A stretch of DNA of 64,000 nt from Phytophthora quininea (Eukaryota; Oomycota; Peronosporomycetes; Peronosporales; Peronosporaceae), in NCBI GenBank assembly GCA_011947345.1, contig JAAVTG010000649.1, positions 124,001 to 188,000 on the forward strand, in the 5' to 3' direction. The number at the start of each line of letters is the position of its first letter. Position 1 is the stretch's first letter. The notes below the pieces were generated by a model. The model worked only from the letters and a program-made list of their open reading frames with translations, ran no database searches and was not told the origin of the DNA. Positions 46,067 through 56,519 of the stretch are shown piece after piece. The translations under genes were made by a program, and so were the position numbers.

Positions 46067-47173
46067 CACGGGAAGGGCTTGTAACAGATAAATTGTTGGA
46101 ATCGTCCAACTATAGTTTAACCCTTAGTCTGTATAATACACAATAATTTCCCGCGTTAATTGGGTTAAGCTTCCTCGCTATAGAAACGCTATGCACATTT
46201 TGTCTATTTTCGCTACAATTATTGTATGCGAAAATTGTAACATTCAATAGGGTGATTCTATCAAACTCATTGTGCCACTAACAACTCGAGGCTCTAATTG
46301 AGGCTATCACAAAGCTCAATCTGAGGATTTGGACTCGGACTCGGATTAAGCATGACTGTAATAAGAGCTTTCCGTTGTTAACTATCAATATACTGGCTAA
46401 ACAACTGGTGTCACTAAGCAGTACGAAATATTACAATCAACCAGGCACCGTGATAAACAGTTCAACTGTGAACAAACATTTTATCGTACTTAGGAAAATA
46501 CTTATTTGGACATTATTTTCAAGATCGTGGAAGTAGTGCTATACTAAGGATATATTTTGTATAGATCCCCAAAACTACCTCGCGACACTTTGTGACATTC
46601 TTAACCAACGTCATAAGTTACGACTTTGAGGAGGGCGAAAGCCGCAACTTACGACTTCTCTGGATGCTTATGACTTCTCTAGATGCTTCAAATCGAAAAT
46701 GGCTAGGAAAAGGTTCCAATACTTTATTCAGGTCAAATTCTTAAGGGAAAGTATAAGGCGGCAGAGGTCAAATCGGGAAGATGAAAAGGTACAGGGTTGG
46801 GGTATTTCAGGAAAATATAAGATGATGAGTGAGAAAAATTGACTCGGAGGCAAGAGTTAACACCAGAATTTGCTGAAATTTGCGCGATGAAACATGTGCT
46901 GATAATGGTATAACATGAAGCACGACCACAAATCGTAAGACATACGACGTAACTATTTTAGCATGGAGGAAATATACAATCAGCAAGATATTTATGAAGG
47001 CGTAAGTTACTACATAAAATACGTGGTTCCCGCACAGACTTTCGGGTAATGGAGGGGTCAAGTAATAAGATAATTCGCGGTATCTTATAAAAAGACCGCA
47101 TATTTTTTGTTAACAATCCGAAATTAAATTAACATTGTATCTGGTATTGAGCTACTTTTACGAAATAACGTTA
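46067..47173. other. AT-rich spacer, no supported gene
   Basis: About 1.1 kb between the piggyBac-like and pogo elements. Only one frame above 80 codons (46807-47061 minus), hydrophobic and without domain support. Confidence 0.5.
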
Positions 47174-47180
47174 CCGGAAA

Positions 47181-47243
47181 TGTCGTAATGATAGGGCACC
47201 CGCGCATTTTGCAATAGAAAATTGGCGCCCTATCATTACGACA
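47181..47243. repeat. Hairpin made from the pogo element's left terminal repeat
   Basis: TGTCGTAATGATAGGGC (47181-47197) is followed 29 nt later by its perfect reverse complement (47227-47243). The right end has no such second arm. Confidence 0.85.
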
Positions 47244-47395
47244 ACAGGTATTTTTTCATTGGCGCGACGAATTTCACATAACACGGTAGACAGTATTTGA
47301 CGAACTCAAAAACAGGAATATAATTGAGTGGTCGACGATCGCTCGTCATTTCCAGAATCCCCCTCACTACTACCAAGACCACTAGCGTCACTAGC

Positions 47396-48698
47396 ATGCC
47401 TCGCGAACGAATTCCGACTCACTATACTCTCCGGTTCAAACTCCAAGCTGTCTTGGACTTTGAGGCATTGCGCGCCGCTGGTGTGACCCGTAAGGCATTC
47501 TGTGAGGAGCGCGGTATTCCACGCTCGACGCAACTAAACTGGGGGCGTAACATCGACAAGCTTCGTCTGCAATCAACTCGACAGCCTCACACTGATCCCT
47601 GTGTTCTCCCTACGCCATCTCGTGGGTAGAAACTCGTCTTGAGGGGCAGCGGCCGCATCTCTCCGACAGCACCCATTGAGGACGATCTGCTGATGTTCAT
47701 CAAAGACGAGCGAAGGTTAGTGCACTCTGTAACCATGGACACAATTATTGCTGCAGCTAACGAACGAATGCCGGACGTGATGACTCCAAAGACCAAGGAT
47801 GCTAAGATATCGTGATGCCAACGCTACATGAAACGGAATGGTTTGACAATCAGACGTATTTGCCACTCAAGTCGGCAAACCCTCAACGATCTGGAGGAGC
47901 TGATGCTTCCATTTGTTAAAGAAGTAGTCGAACTAGTAGCGTCGCATTGTCTTTTTGATCCCCGTGCAAGTCTGACGGTTTCACGGGCCTTGTTTAATAT
48001 GGACCAGACGTCCGTTTACTGTGGCATGGGTAAACGGACGACTGTGGAGTTTGTGGGGGCGCCAACGGCTCGTTCGTCAACGAATGGGGGTGAAAGCTAT
48101 CATTGCACTATGGCGCTTACTGTTACTGCCGACGGGAGAGTTACCCTCATCATTTTGTCTACAATGGAGTGCCTGGTGGAGATGTCGAGCGCGAGGCAAT
48201 TTCTACTGCATGGGGAGTGGCTACATTCTCCGTGCAAAAGAATGCCTGGCTTGACGATTGCGTTATGCTAGAGTGGATCGACAAGTGCTGGAACCATGTT
48301 GAGGTGGAGCCCTGCGTGCTGATACTGGACAGTCTTGCGGTTCACAAGAAGACCACAATTGCGGATGCGTTAGCAGACACCGGCACAGCTGTCGTGTACG
48401 TTCCAGGAAAATGTACGGGGTTGCGCAACCCCTTGACGTAGGAGTCATGTTACCAGTAAAGCACCATATCCGCCGTCTACACACTAATCTGTCAGCGGGC
48501 TGTCCAAAGTCTATGATAGCCGTTATGCGTCGACGCGAAATTTTTGATCGTGCGATGGAAGCACTCGCATGGATTACCCCGGAGACTGTTGAGAACGCTT
48601 TTCACAAGGCTGGACCATTTCTTCCGTGCGGCCCGCGCAATAACGGCGAAGGTGGTGATAAACGTACCGGGGGCAGTAACTGTGAGGTGACAGTGTAA
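47396..48698 (+). pseudogene. pogo/Tigger-type DDE transposase
   Basis: MPRERIPTHYTLRFKLQAVL begins a helix-turn-helix (ALRAAGVTRKAFCEERGIP, STQLNW). The DDE_1 core has LFNMDQTSVYCGMGKRTTVE (first Asp), TMALTVTADGRVTLIIL, VYNGVPGGDVE, CVLILDSLAVHKK (second Asp) and VAQPLDVGVMLPVKHHIRR. Breaks: TGA at ~47813 at a conserved Trp position (KIS-stop-CQRYMKRNG), a -1 slip at the T-run 48153-48156 and another at the G-run 48417-48420. The N-terminal frame is also shifted near 47625. If the two homopolymer slips are errors, the TGA and the N-terminal slip are the main lesions. Confidence 0.85.
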
Positions 48699-48842
48699 TA
48701 CAACCTACCGTCTTTTGATAAATCCTTTCTCCCGCCTTCTGTCAGTTTTGATAGTCGAAATGAGCTTTGAAATGGGATGCTATGATTGGCTAGCCTAAGC
48801 ACAGAGCAAATGTCGGGTGTCCTATCATTACGACATTTCCGG

Positions 48843-51800
48843 TACTAGCCCCGCAAGTTTAACTTTCAAATTTCCTCTCCGTAACTGATGAGCTTACTCA
48901 TGGTTGTGGCCACGAAACTATACGCCCAGGGTTCATATTTACTTTCACGTGGTAGATGTTGGCATCTCTGGTTCATCACGCAGAAGTTTTGGTGAACGTG
49001 TTCCCAAGGAAAATAGGTGCATTTTGACCCTGCAGGTGTTTGTGCTGGTTCTGTCGCTTTGCAGCGATGAGGCCCAACGTCTTCTATCTGTGATTTTGAT
49101 TTCCGATCGCTGAAGCTCTCGTGCAATATTACCGGCCGCAACACCTTTTTACTCGAGCACATTTTCCATACGTTTCTCCGGCATCGGGAGGACGCTAATC
49201 GACTGATGCTGTTTGTCAAGCTTCTTGTACATCTCAATATGCGGTATTTTGGATGGCTTCACGACGGCTCACTAACCTCCAGCTTTGATCGTAGGTCATG
49301 AAGAACGGCAGGATTAGTATATATTAACGTTGAGAAAGAAGTGTGGATCGTGGGCAAGTGGTAAACTTCACAGACTTCCACAAGACTTCGAGTTTCCCAG
49401 CATTGATCCACTCATTGATCCACTCGGTACTTGAGGGTTGTGTTTTTGGCGACGCAAGACGAGATTATCATCCCTTGAGAGTAATTTTATCGTGTGATCG
49501 TGAAACATCGAAGAAAAAGCTTCAATGTCAGAATGGCTTATCGTGATGAGGCACACTATCAACGCCATCGAAATAGAAAACAAATGAATGAAACGTTACC
49601 AGAAATTCGAGGTGATGTCCATTCCATCTAGCGGTTCAACATTGGCTACAAAGCACGGAACTTAAAACCTAGCAAATGCAAATGCTGAACCTTTCAGATA
49701 AAACTTACCACAGCACCGAAGACAGAGGCACCCATTCTTTTCCTTTCAAACTCCGCAAGTGACAAGCATTTGTATAAAATCACACCAGTCCACGGCACGA
49801 ATCGCGCGGTTACGACACTCAATTGTGCAGCTGACGATTGAACCACCATTGCACCCAAATACACTCCTTCCTCTTCTCTTGAACTCCCTTTTGTGCCCCC
49901 TAACTTCAGTTCCCGCTCAATGCAGCACATCAACATCATCATTGCCACTAACATTAGTCGCACTAATGTTAGTGGTATCAACTGGACAGGTCTGACGAGA
50001 GCTCCCACAGCATTCCAATAAATAGTAATATAGCGCTGCACGGACAGTTAACTTAAACATCCAATCAGAAGACCTATCTCGTGTAGCACTTCCTTGAATT
50101 CCCATCTTTCTTGATATGAAGCGCCCGTGAAGTGTGAGAGCTCTTTTCAGTGTCTGCGGCGCTTCTCGAACTGAAATAATGATGCCCAACAGGTCAATTT
50201 TAGCCAATGGGAGATAGTATCAGTCGTCGGCGCTTAGGATACGTTTTCTCTCATTCTGAGGTATTCCCAGTATAACACACTTCGACATGCGCTAGAGCCT
50301 GCTCTAGTAAAACCAAACAAAAAAATACGAAAGTAAATTTGGAATTTGAACATTGAACAACGGGTTCGCGAGTCAAGTAGAGATTTTTGCCCTGAATTGG
50401 CAGACTAAAAACAAACCGCTAAAAAATTTAAGCACATGATAATAGGCACGTATTAGTGTTATGGTAACAGAGCAACACTCACGTTGCCCGTGCATCGTTT
50501 CGACCTGATCTCGTGCCGCTATGACAAGAAACTCAATTTCACGCCTTCCGATTGGCTGATTCGATAGTATTTTATTTAAATATGGCGTGATTTTAATGCA
50601 TCGTTGCACTTCACATTTCTATGGACTAATAATTAGTAGAATTTTGATCATGCATTATTTTATGCTAAATAATTATTAGCTAAAACTTTGTAAAACAGCA
50701 GATTTGTCCGTCTTCTTGGCTGATTTTCTCGTGAACGGTGGAGCCTGTGCAGCTGAGGAAGATCGTTATGTTGGTTTCAGACTCGACTAAATAAGATACA
50801 GACAGCCGCAAATTCATTCAGCTTTTAGCGGAGTTTTTGATTTTCGTTGTTTGGGGCAAAGCCCCCTATAATCTTACGTTCTCTTATTTACCACTCAATT
50901 ACCCTTTTTACAGGACTCAAAGGACGGATATAGGAAGCGGGTTAGGGAGACAATTTATCATTTCACGTCTAGGAACCACTTTTTCGAAAATTTCCCTCTG
51001 TATAAAGACATCGGGCTCGAATCGATGTGAATCTTATAATGGTGAAAAATAGTGTCACCTGGTTCGAGAGAGTTAACAGTCACTAAAAAGAGGGTCCAGT
51101 TTTATGTCGAGGTTGAAGGGTCGGTTTGGGTCAGGCACCGTGGGATTACGTGATTTCGGGTCGTTTTAGGTAGCTTTTATGGGCGGTACTTTAGCGCCGC
51201 CAGTCCGCACTCCGCGGCCGTGTACCCACTTTAACCCTGATGGCTGCTCTGATTTGCGCCAAATCAGGGTGAAATGGGTGCGCTCAGGCCCGTAAGAAGT
51301 GCGTAAAAACTCATGGCTATACCTCGTAGAGCGGCGCCAGCTGTACTGATTTGAGCACCTGATTTTGGGTAATGGCGGGTGTGAAGCCATCGCAGTGCGC
51401 TGGCTACCGACGTTGTGAGCGACGCATAAAGCAGTACGGTACCCAGCGGCGCTTCCGAGACTGGCGCACGCAACGGCGAGCTACAGCTGGAGCTGTACGA
51501 CTCGGCGAAGGATCGCTGCGGCTAGCGCTGCGCCACGAGCAGCTACGACGTCGTCGCTGGCTTCGCGAGCGCGGCATCAGAAGCACCGAGACGTGGAGCT
51601 GGACACCCTCGCGGCGTGGCAAGCTACTGGTGAAGCCATACGGCACGAAGTGGGGTTGCTGCGGCTTACACCGCACCAAGAGCAGCTACGGAGGCGTCAG
51701 GAACACCAAGACGTGGAGCGGGATCAGCACGCGGCTCGACGAGATATAGCTCGAGCTGTACAGGTGATCGGGTACGTTATTTATCGAGTCCATCTCTTTG

Positions 51801-51870
51801 GATTGAGGGCGTCATTCTATCTTTTGCCAAACAGGCCACACTGCCGTCACTCCTACAACACCGAGGTTTT
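48843..51870. other. Intergenic stretch with no recognised gene
   Basis: Frames at 48866-49237 (minus) and 49694-50041 (minus) have no recognisable domain. At ~51420-51760 a GC-rich Arg/Glu/Gln-rich block has loosely repeated units such as EQLRRR, ending about 120 bp before the next gene. It could be a 5' exon of that gene or a decayed repeat. Confidence 0.45.
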
Positions 51871-51876
51871 CATCGG

Positions 51877-52359
51877 ATGGACGTCCTGACAGCCATTCGG
51901 AACGTCGTGCTGAAGCAGCTTGAGGAAGAGGCTCGCAACTTCTTTTCGCGGGTATCGGACTTTCGAAGCTTCATTTTGGATACTAGCCCCGCTCCAGATG
52001 TTGTCGTGACGCTAAAGCTGCGTTGCCTATCTGCAAAGCGGCTCAAAGGTGGCCATGGAACAAGCTTCATTGGGGTTGACTCCATTCAGCTGCAGTCATG
52101 CTACCGCGCTGAAATGCAAGCCGACATGTACGTGCAGGTTATTGTGTGGGATTGCAAGACCATGGCGGTTGGCGAGGATAACATTGAGTTTGAGTCTGGT
52201 GCTGTCTACACGTTCCGTCAGGTCGAATATGCCGGGATCTACGATAATGTTGCAAGAGGCTGTGTTGCTTACGATCGTACTCGCGATTCGCAAATTGAAC
52301 TCGTTTCGCTTCCGCTGAGAAGACTCGATTTTCGCGAGAGCGATGACGGGCCTCAGTGA
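51877..52359 (+). CDS. Small helix plus OB-fold-like protein, paralogue A
   Basis: 160 residues, start MDVLTAIRNVVLKQLEEEAR. A charged helix (1-35) is followed by DVVVTLKLRCLSAKRLKGGH, MYVQVIVWDCKTMAVGEDNI, EFESGAVYTFRQVEYAGIYD and VARGCVAYDRTRDSQIEL, a strand pattern like an OB fold. Aligns along its length with 53652-54313. The arrangement 'helix, V.KLR...., V.VW......., .G..Y.F.........' resembles the segment after the tower in BRCA2 (third OB fold), but this is a structural guess. The stop at 52357 may be early; the same frame continues with KPQAKEVIDDGAVGMEVKHM. No intron. Function unknown; a single-strand DNA-binding role is possible. Confidence 0.55.
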   Translation: MDVLTAIRNVVLKQLEEEARNFFSRVSDFRSFILDTSPAPDVVVTLKLRCLSAKRLKGGHGTSFIGVDSIQLQSCYRAEMQADMYVQVIVWDCKTMAVGEDNIEFESGAVYTFRQVEYAGIYDNVARGCVAYDRTRDSQIELVSLPLRRLDFRESDDGPQ

Positions 52360-52900
52360 CTGCGCAAACCACAGGCTAAGGAAGTCATCGACGACGGTGC
52401 TGTGGGAATGGAAGTCAAGCACATGCGTGCACCATGCATGTCATCCAGGCCTTACCCGACAGCGTGCAAGTACACTTTCCGCTCGACATAACCATTCCCA
52501 AGAACATGAAGCTTATGGCGAAATATTGTGGGTTATTTATTCCCGCCGCCGTTGTTGTTGATTCACGTTGTGTTTGATGGTGACTGCATGAAGATAGGAT
52601 GTACCAGCGTCTGTGGGATGCTGTAGGTTGTTGTTCCGAGCGACAAAGTAGATGGGCGGTGGCGACAGGTGACTTCGTTAAAATTCGTCGAGGCGTGTTG
52701 CGTGTTCTCTTATGAATGCAAGGACTGACCGGTGGCTCACACAGCAACAGAGCAGAGCTTCAACCTGTCCAAAGTTTCACGGCAGCGGGTCTGCGTCACA
52801 GTCGCCGACTTCAACGCGCAGCCAAGGCCAGAAGTAAGGCGACGGGTGACGACGTGGAGCATGGTGGTAGGGAGTAATGTGAGAGTTGCAGTGGTTAAGC

Positions 52901-52969
52901 CTCAACGAATGTTATTATGCATCCTTGGTTTGTTGATCATCGTCGGAATACGTTTTCGTATTCGTTGAG
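52901..52969. repeat. Short inverted repeat between the two OB-fold-like genes
   Basis: CTCAACGAAT (52901-52910) and ATTCGTTGAG (52960-52969), 49-nt spacer; CTCAACG occurs again directly after. Could be a fragment of a small inverted-repeat element. The rest of 52360-53650 holds nothing recognised. Confidence 0.45.
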
Positions 52970-53651
52970 ACTCAACGTTTGAAGAAGATACGTTGAAGTT
53001 GGCGGCGCTGGTGTGAGTGCGTTTGTCGTCCTAAGCAAACGTCGGCGCCTCTCCCACGTCCCCACCGTTTGTTTGGCTGTCTGTTAACTGGTACAGCTAA
53101 GTATTTAGCTGACTTACTCTGCTTCACACTAACATCCTGAGCGGTTGTGCAGTTGGTAGAGGCATGGACGAGTTGTTTGGTGAATGCATGAATTGATGAG
53201 AAAAAATCGTCGAAGGAACTGCGGCAAAGATTCCCTTCGTAGCCCAGTTTGTCAGGGTCGCATTGGCACGACACAGTGGTGGTATGTGTATCACAAGGAT
53301 GCTTCTGTCATGATTCGAATGCATACCAAAGCTACAGCAGATTCTTGAAAACTGTGAAAACTGGGGAGCCCATAACGTTGCATGCTTTACAAGCAGAATC
53401 CAGAATTTGGGCCTCAATGCAAAGTGTAAATGCTTTGTAGATATCCTGCAATGCCGCAGTAGCAGGTTTGACTTGCTTTTCAGGAAATGTTGCTTTAATT
53501 TTCTTTATTAGTGAAAAAGGAGACCCCCACGGGCACCTTAGCGTCGCACCGAATAGCTACAAGGGACGGCTTCGATCGGATTGCTCTCACTTCTGCATTT
53601 GCAGCATCTTGATCACTTCCTCCAACACTCCGTGGCGGCGACATCTGCGCG

Positions 53652-54313
53652 ATGGATCTCCTCAACACCATTCAAAGCGAGGTGATGAAGCAGAAAGAAG
53701 AAGAGGCCCAGAACGACTTCGAGCGGGTGGCCGATTTCCGCGAGTTCATCTCTGAGACGCAACCCGATCCCGATGTCAACGCCACGCTCAAGTTGTGCTG
53801 CATCTCGGCTGAGCGTGTAAATGGGGTCGTGGCACTCGCTTCACTGGTATTGACGCGAGTCAGCGAACTGAGTTCGAGGCGACGTCTAACGCGCTGAACG
53901 ATCTCACGCCACTGAAGAGGAAGCCCTATATTGCGCAAGTGACTGTGTGGGATGGCAAGGCGATTAAAGGTTCGTATGCCAAGGCGAACGTCGACTTTCA
54001 CCCCGGTGCCGTGTATGTGTTCCGCAAGGTCGACGGTGTGGGGTTTTACGCTGACATTGCGAAGGGCAACGTGCAGTACGAACGTGGGGGTAGCAGCAAA
54101 GTCTTCGAGGCGGAGGCTCCGGTGAAGAAGCGCAAACTGGACGACGCACCGAAGAAATTGGGCAAGGGCAAGGCTCCCGTGACGCCATCCTGCAAGCGCG
54201 CCATTTTTCCAGTGGTGTCCAGCGAGGACGTCGACATGGCGATGGAGGAGAAGACTGGGGAGGTGCGTGATGCGATGTCGACGCGCAGTAAGCGTGCCGA
54301 TACCCGCGCTTGA
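53652..54313 (+). CDS. Small helix plus OB-fold-like protein, paralogue B, with basic tail
   Basis: Start MDLLNTIQSEVMKQKEEEAQ. It follows paralogue A domain by domain: DVNATLKLCCISAERVNG, GTRFTGIDASQ (A: GTSFIGVDSIQ), AQVTVWDGKAIKGSYAKANV, FHPGAVYVFRKVDGVGFYAD and NVQYERGGSSK. B then has a tail absent from A, with a KKRKLDD sequence that could be a nuclear localisation signal and a lysine/Pro-rich stretch. The frame needs one extra G at 53823-53826; with it, the A-like GGRGTRF segment appears, so I read the gene as intact (~220 residues). The two copies lie 1.3 kb apart in the same direction: an old tandem duplication. Confidence 0.6.
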
Positions 54314-54817
54314 AGAGTGACGACAAGTGGTGAGAGCACAATAGCCGTCCCAGCTGCCTAGCTCGCGAAGAACCACCTTCGAAAACACAGTGTTGTGCAT
54401 GTAATAGCTAGCTACTAAGTAGTGCAGATGATGTAGGTGGCTCAAATATTTTTCCCTTGAAAACTTCTTCGCGATATATAGCGCAGGTACTTTGTTTTCA
54501 AGCTCTCTAGGAAAACTCAAGAGTTTGCGGGTTCTGAATGCAGTCGCTACGCAATACCGTCTGACAGAGGCGAAGTGACAGTCGTAAAGTCTGTGCTCTA
54601 CCGAAAAGGGCAGTGCAGTTTGTGGCTGATACTGTTTGACTCTCGACGCGGCAGACAGAGTACGTTGAATATTGTTGTAAAAGCAAACTAACAAGTATCC
54701 TTGCTTGCTATATTACACAGCAGAACAAATGTCGTCGGCGTATTCGTAAAACAGTGTTGTTTTACGAATGTACACACCAGCATTCCTGGGTATCACCATG
54801 TCGTGACGGTCTCCGGG

Positions 54818-55867
54818 TTACATGAACCCCTTGCAGTTTGGGGTTCCGCACATACATGGTTTTGGATCCTGCAATCACAGCATTTGATAAACTAGAAAGT
54901 TGATTTGTCACCATGGCGTGCGAACCTACGTCGGAGGGCACGAATGAGTCTCCGTAGCTGAACGTGATCTCTTCTCCTTGTGGAATGTTTGTGCTGGCAA
55001 CCAGTCCACAGCATGTTTCCCCTCAACCTCCCACTTCTCGACGATGCAGTTTGGACTGCAACTGTGGTTGGCGAAGCGCGCAAGTCCACCGACATGGCGG
55101 GCGTCGATTACCTCTTCGGTGGTGACAGCCATTCCGTAGGTGTGCTGCGCGTAGCGTTGAGTCTGGTCAACAACAATGCATCCGATTAGCCTTGACTGGG
55201 AATTCATGTCAGTGCACGCTTACCTCCAGCTCGCGTTCCAGATAATCGAACCGACTTAGCACTTCGCCGACGTACTGAGCTACAAGCTTGCCTGTTGTAA
55301 TAGGTGCGGCCGCTACTAGTGCGATCCCCTTTCCAGGGACCAATCTGAGAGCTAAATCACTGTGATCGCCACGCTGGAAGCGCTGATTTCCGCAATTCAC
55401 TCCTGACGCACAATACCCTTGCATGCACTCGGTTTGGGTCTAACATTTCAGCTTCAGTTTCCATGTTGCGATCAAGGAATTCATCAAATCAAGACACGTA
55501 CCGCTCGGTTAATGCACCCCGTTCCACAAGTCAGGCTCTGATCTGCGCGTGGTTTGCATTCACAAAACGGGACGTCGTCCTATACGAACAGATCATCAAG
55601 GGCAGTTCTAGTTATCACGTAATGACATTCATAGATCGCACAGCAGCATTACCAAGGGGTCCTTCCGCGCTCTTGACACATACACGTTTTGCGATGCGTC
55701 TTCGTACTCAGCAAAGGCCTGTAGAACTGACCGCTCCGTGCTCACCTGCCAGTGGTTTGTGTAAGAATACACGACGAAGCTTGAGAGAGCGGGCTGCCAC
55801 GCACTATAGTGAGCTGATTATCGCCTGGACCGCGATCCAAAAATGCGTCTAATGTCAACTGGCGCAT
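54818..55867 (-). CDS. AWS-SET-postSET histone lysine methyltransferase (SET2/ASH1/NSD class)
   Basis: Domains in order: AWS (VPFCECKPRADQ, LTCGTGCINRATQTECMQGY, NCGNQRFQRGD), SET (RLVPGKGIALVAAAPITTGK, VAQYVGEVL, VIDARHVGGLARFANHSCSP with NHSCSPNC, IPQGEEITFSYGDSF) and postSET (CMCGTPNCKGFM, ending at 54818). Introns: ~55491-55450, ~55208, and 54938-54863 (GTAGGT...TTGCAG). AWS next to SET points to H3K36-type enzymes. A -1 slip at the C-run 55019-55022 breaks the frame before IPQGEEITF; adding one base restores a normal SET domain. I start at 55867 (MRQLTLDAFLDRG); an upstream in-frame ATG at 56131 exists. The N-terminal exon structure (55746-55640) is uncertain. Confidence 0.85.
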
Positions 55868-56155
55868 TGCGTTGGTTGCGTTGGAGCAAGAGCAGGAGTG
55901 GTGGAAGTCTGTTGCTGCTGCTGCACGGTGCTCGTTTTGTTTGCTGAATGCGTGGGCAGATGATGCAGGTCGAGCATTCATGATCCTTCGTTGACCACCT
56001 TCATGTACACATCCGCATCGTGTCCTACTGCTCAGGTGTACTACTTCGTAGAATCTCGTTTCCGTGCTGTACGTGCCGAATTTTAAGGGGTCTGCAGAAA
56101 ATTCCTCGATAGACCGACGACTGGGTTGCATGTATCACAACGGTATTCGCTCGCG

Positions 56156-56512
56156 ATGGCGAAGAGGAAGAAAGTGTCTCGCTCTGCTAGAGCATCCAAG
56201 GCAGTAAAGGCTTCTAGAGCGGCGAAGCGGGTGTTAAAACGAGTAGAGAAGCACTCTTTGAATCCGGTGAGGCCATCGACAGGCACCACGCTGGACGACA
56301 TAGAAGCTGATCGCACCAAAGCAAGACTGGCACGATTCGAGGAGACCAAGAAGCGAAACACGGGATCGCAAGGCCAGCCGCGGAGCAAGCGGCAAAAGAA
56401 GCGCAACAGTGCTGTGGATTCCGACGCCAATATTAATCTTCATGCTGATCAGAAAGGTAATCAGCTGTTTGTTGATTGCGAGGTGCTATGGATTCTCATA
56501 GGCGCCGTTTAA
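56156..56512 (+). CDS. Basic N-terminal ORF of the Helitron
   Basis: MAKRKKVSRSARASKAVKAS then RLKRVEK-like basic residues and RSKRQKKRNSAVDSDANINL; likely nuclear and DNA-binding. A GTAATC donor near 56457 and CTCATAG acceptor near 56502 could join it to RRFYEAIDRPLLRVCGSCGE of the next frame, but the phase does not fit without one base change, so it may be a separate protein or the first exon. Confidence 0.45.
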   Translation: MAKRKKVSRSARASKAVKASRAAKRVLKRVEKHSLNPVRPSTGTTLDDIEADRTKARLARFEETKKRNTGSQGQPRSKRQKKRNSAVDSDANINLHADQKGNQLFVDCEVLWILIGAV

Positions 56513-56519
56513 ACGAAGA

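Larger units (their letters stand above)
47174..48842 (+). mobile_element. pogo-family DNA transposon, 1669 bp, flanked by TA
   Basis: The left end CCGGAAATGTCGTAATGATA and the right end (reverse complement) match over about 28 bp with one mismatch. Both are bordered by TA (47172-47173, 48843-48844). It contains one plus-strand transposase gene. Confidence 0.85.
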
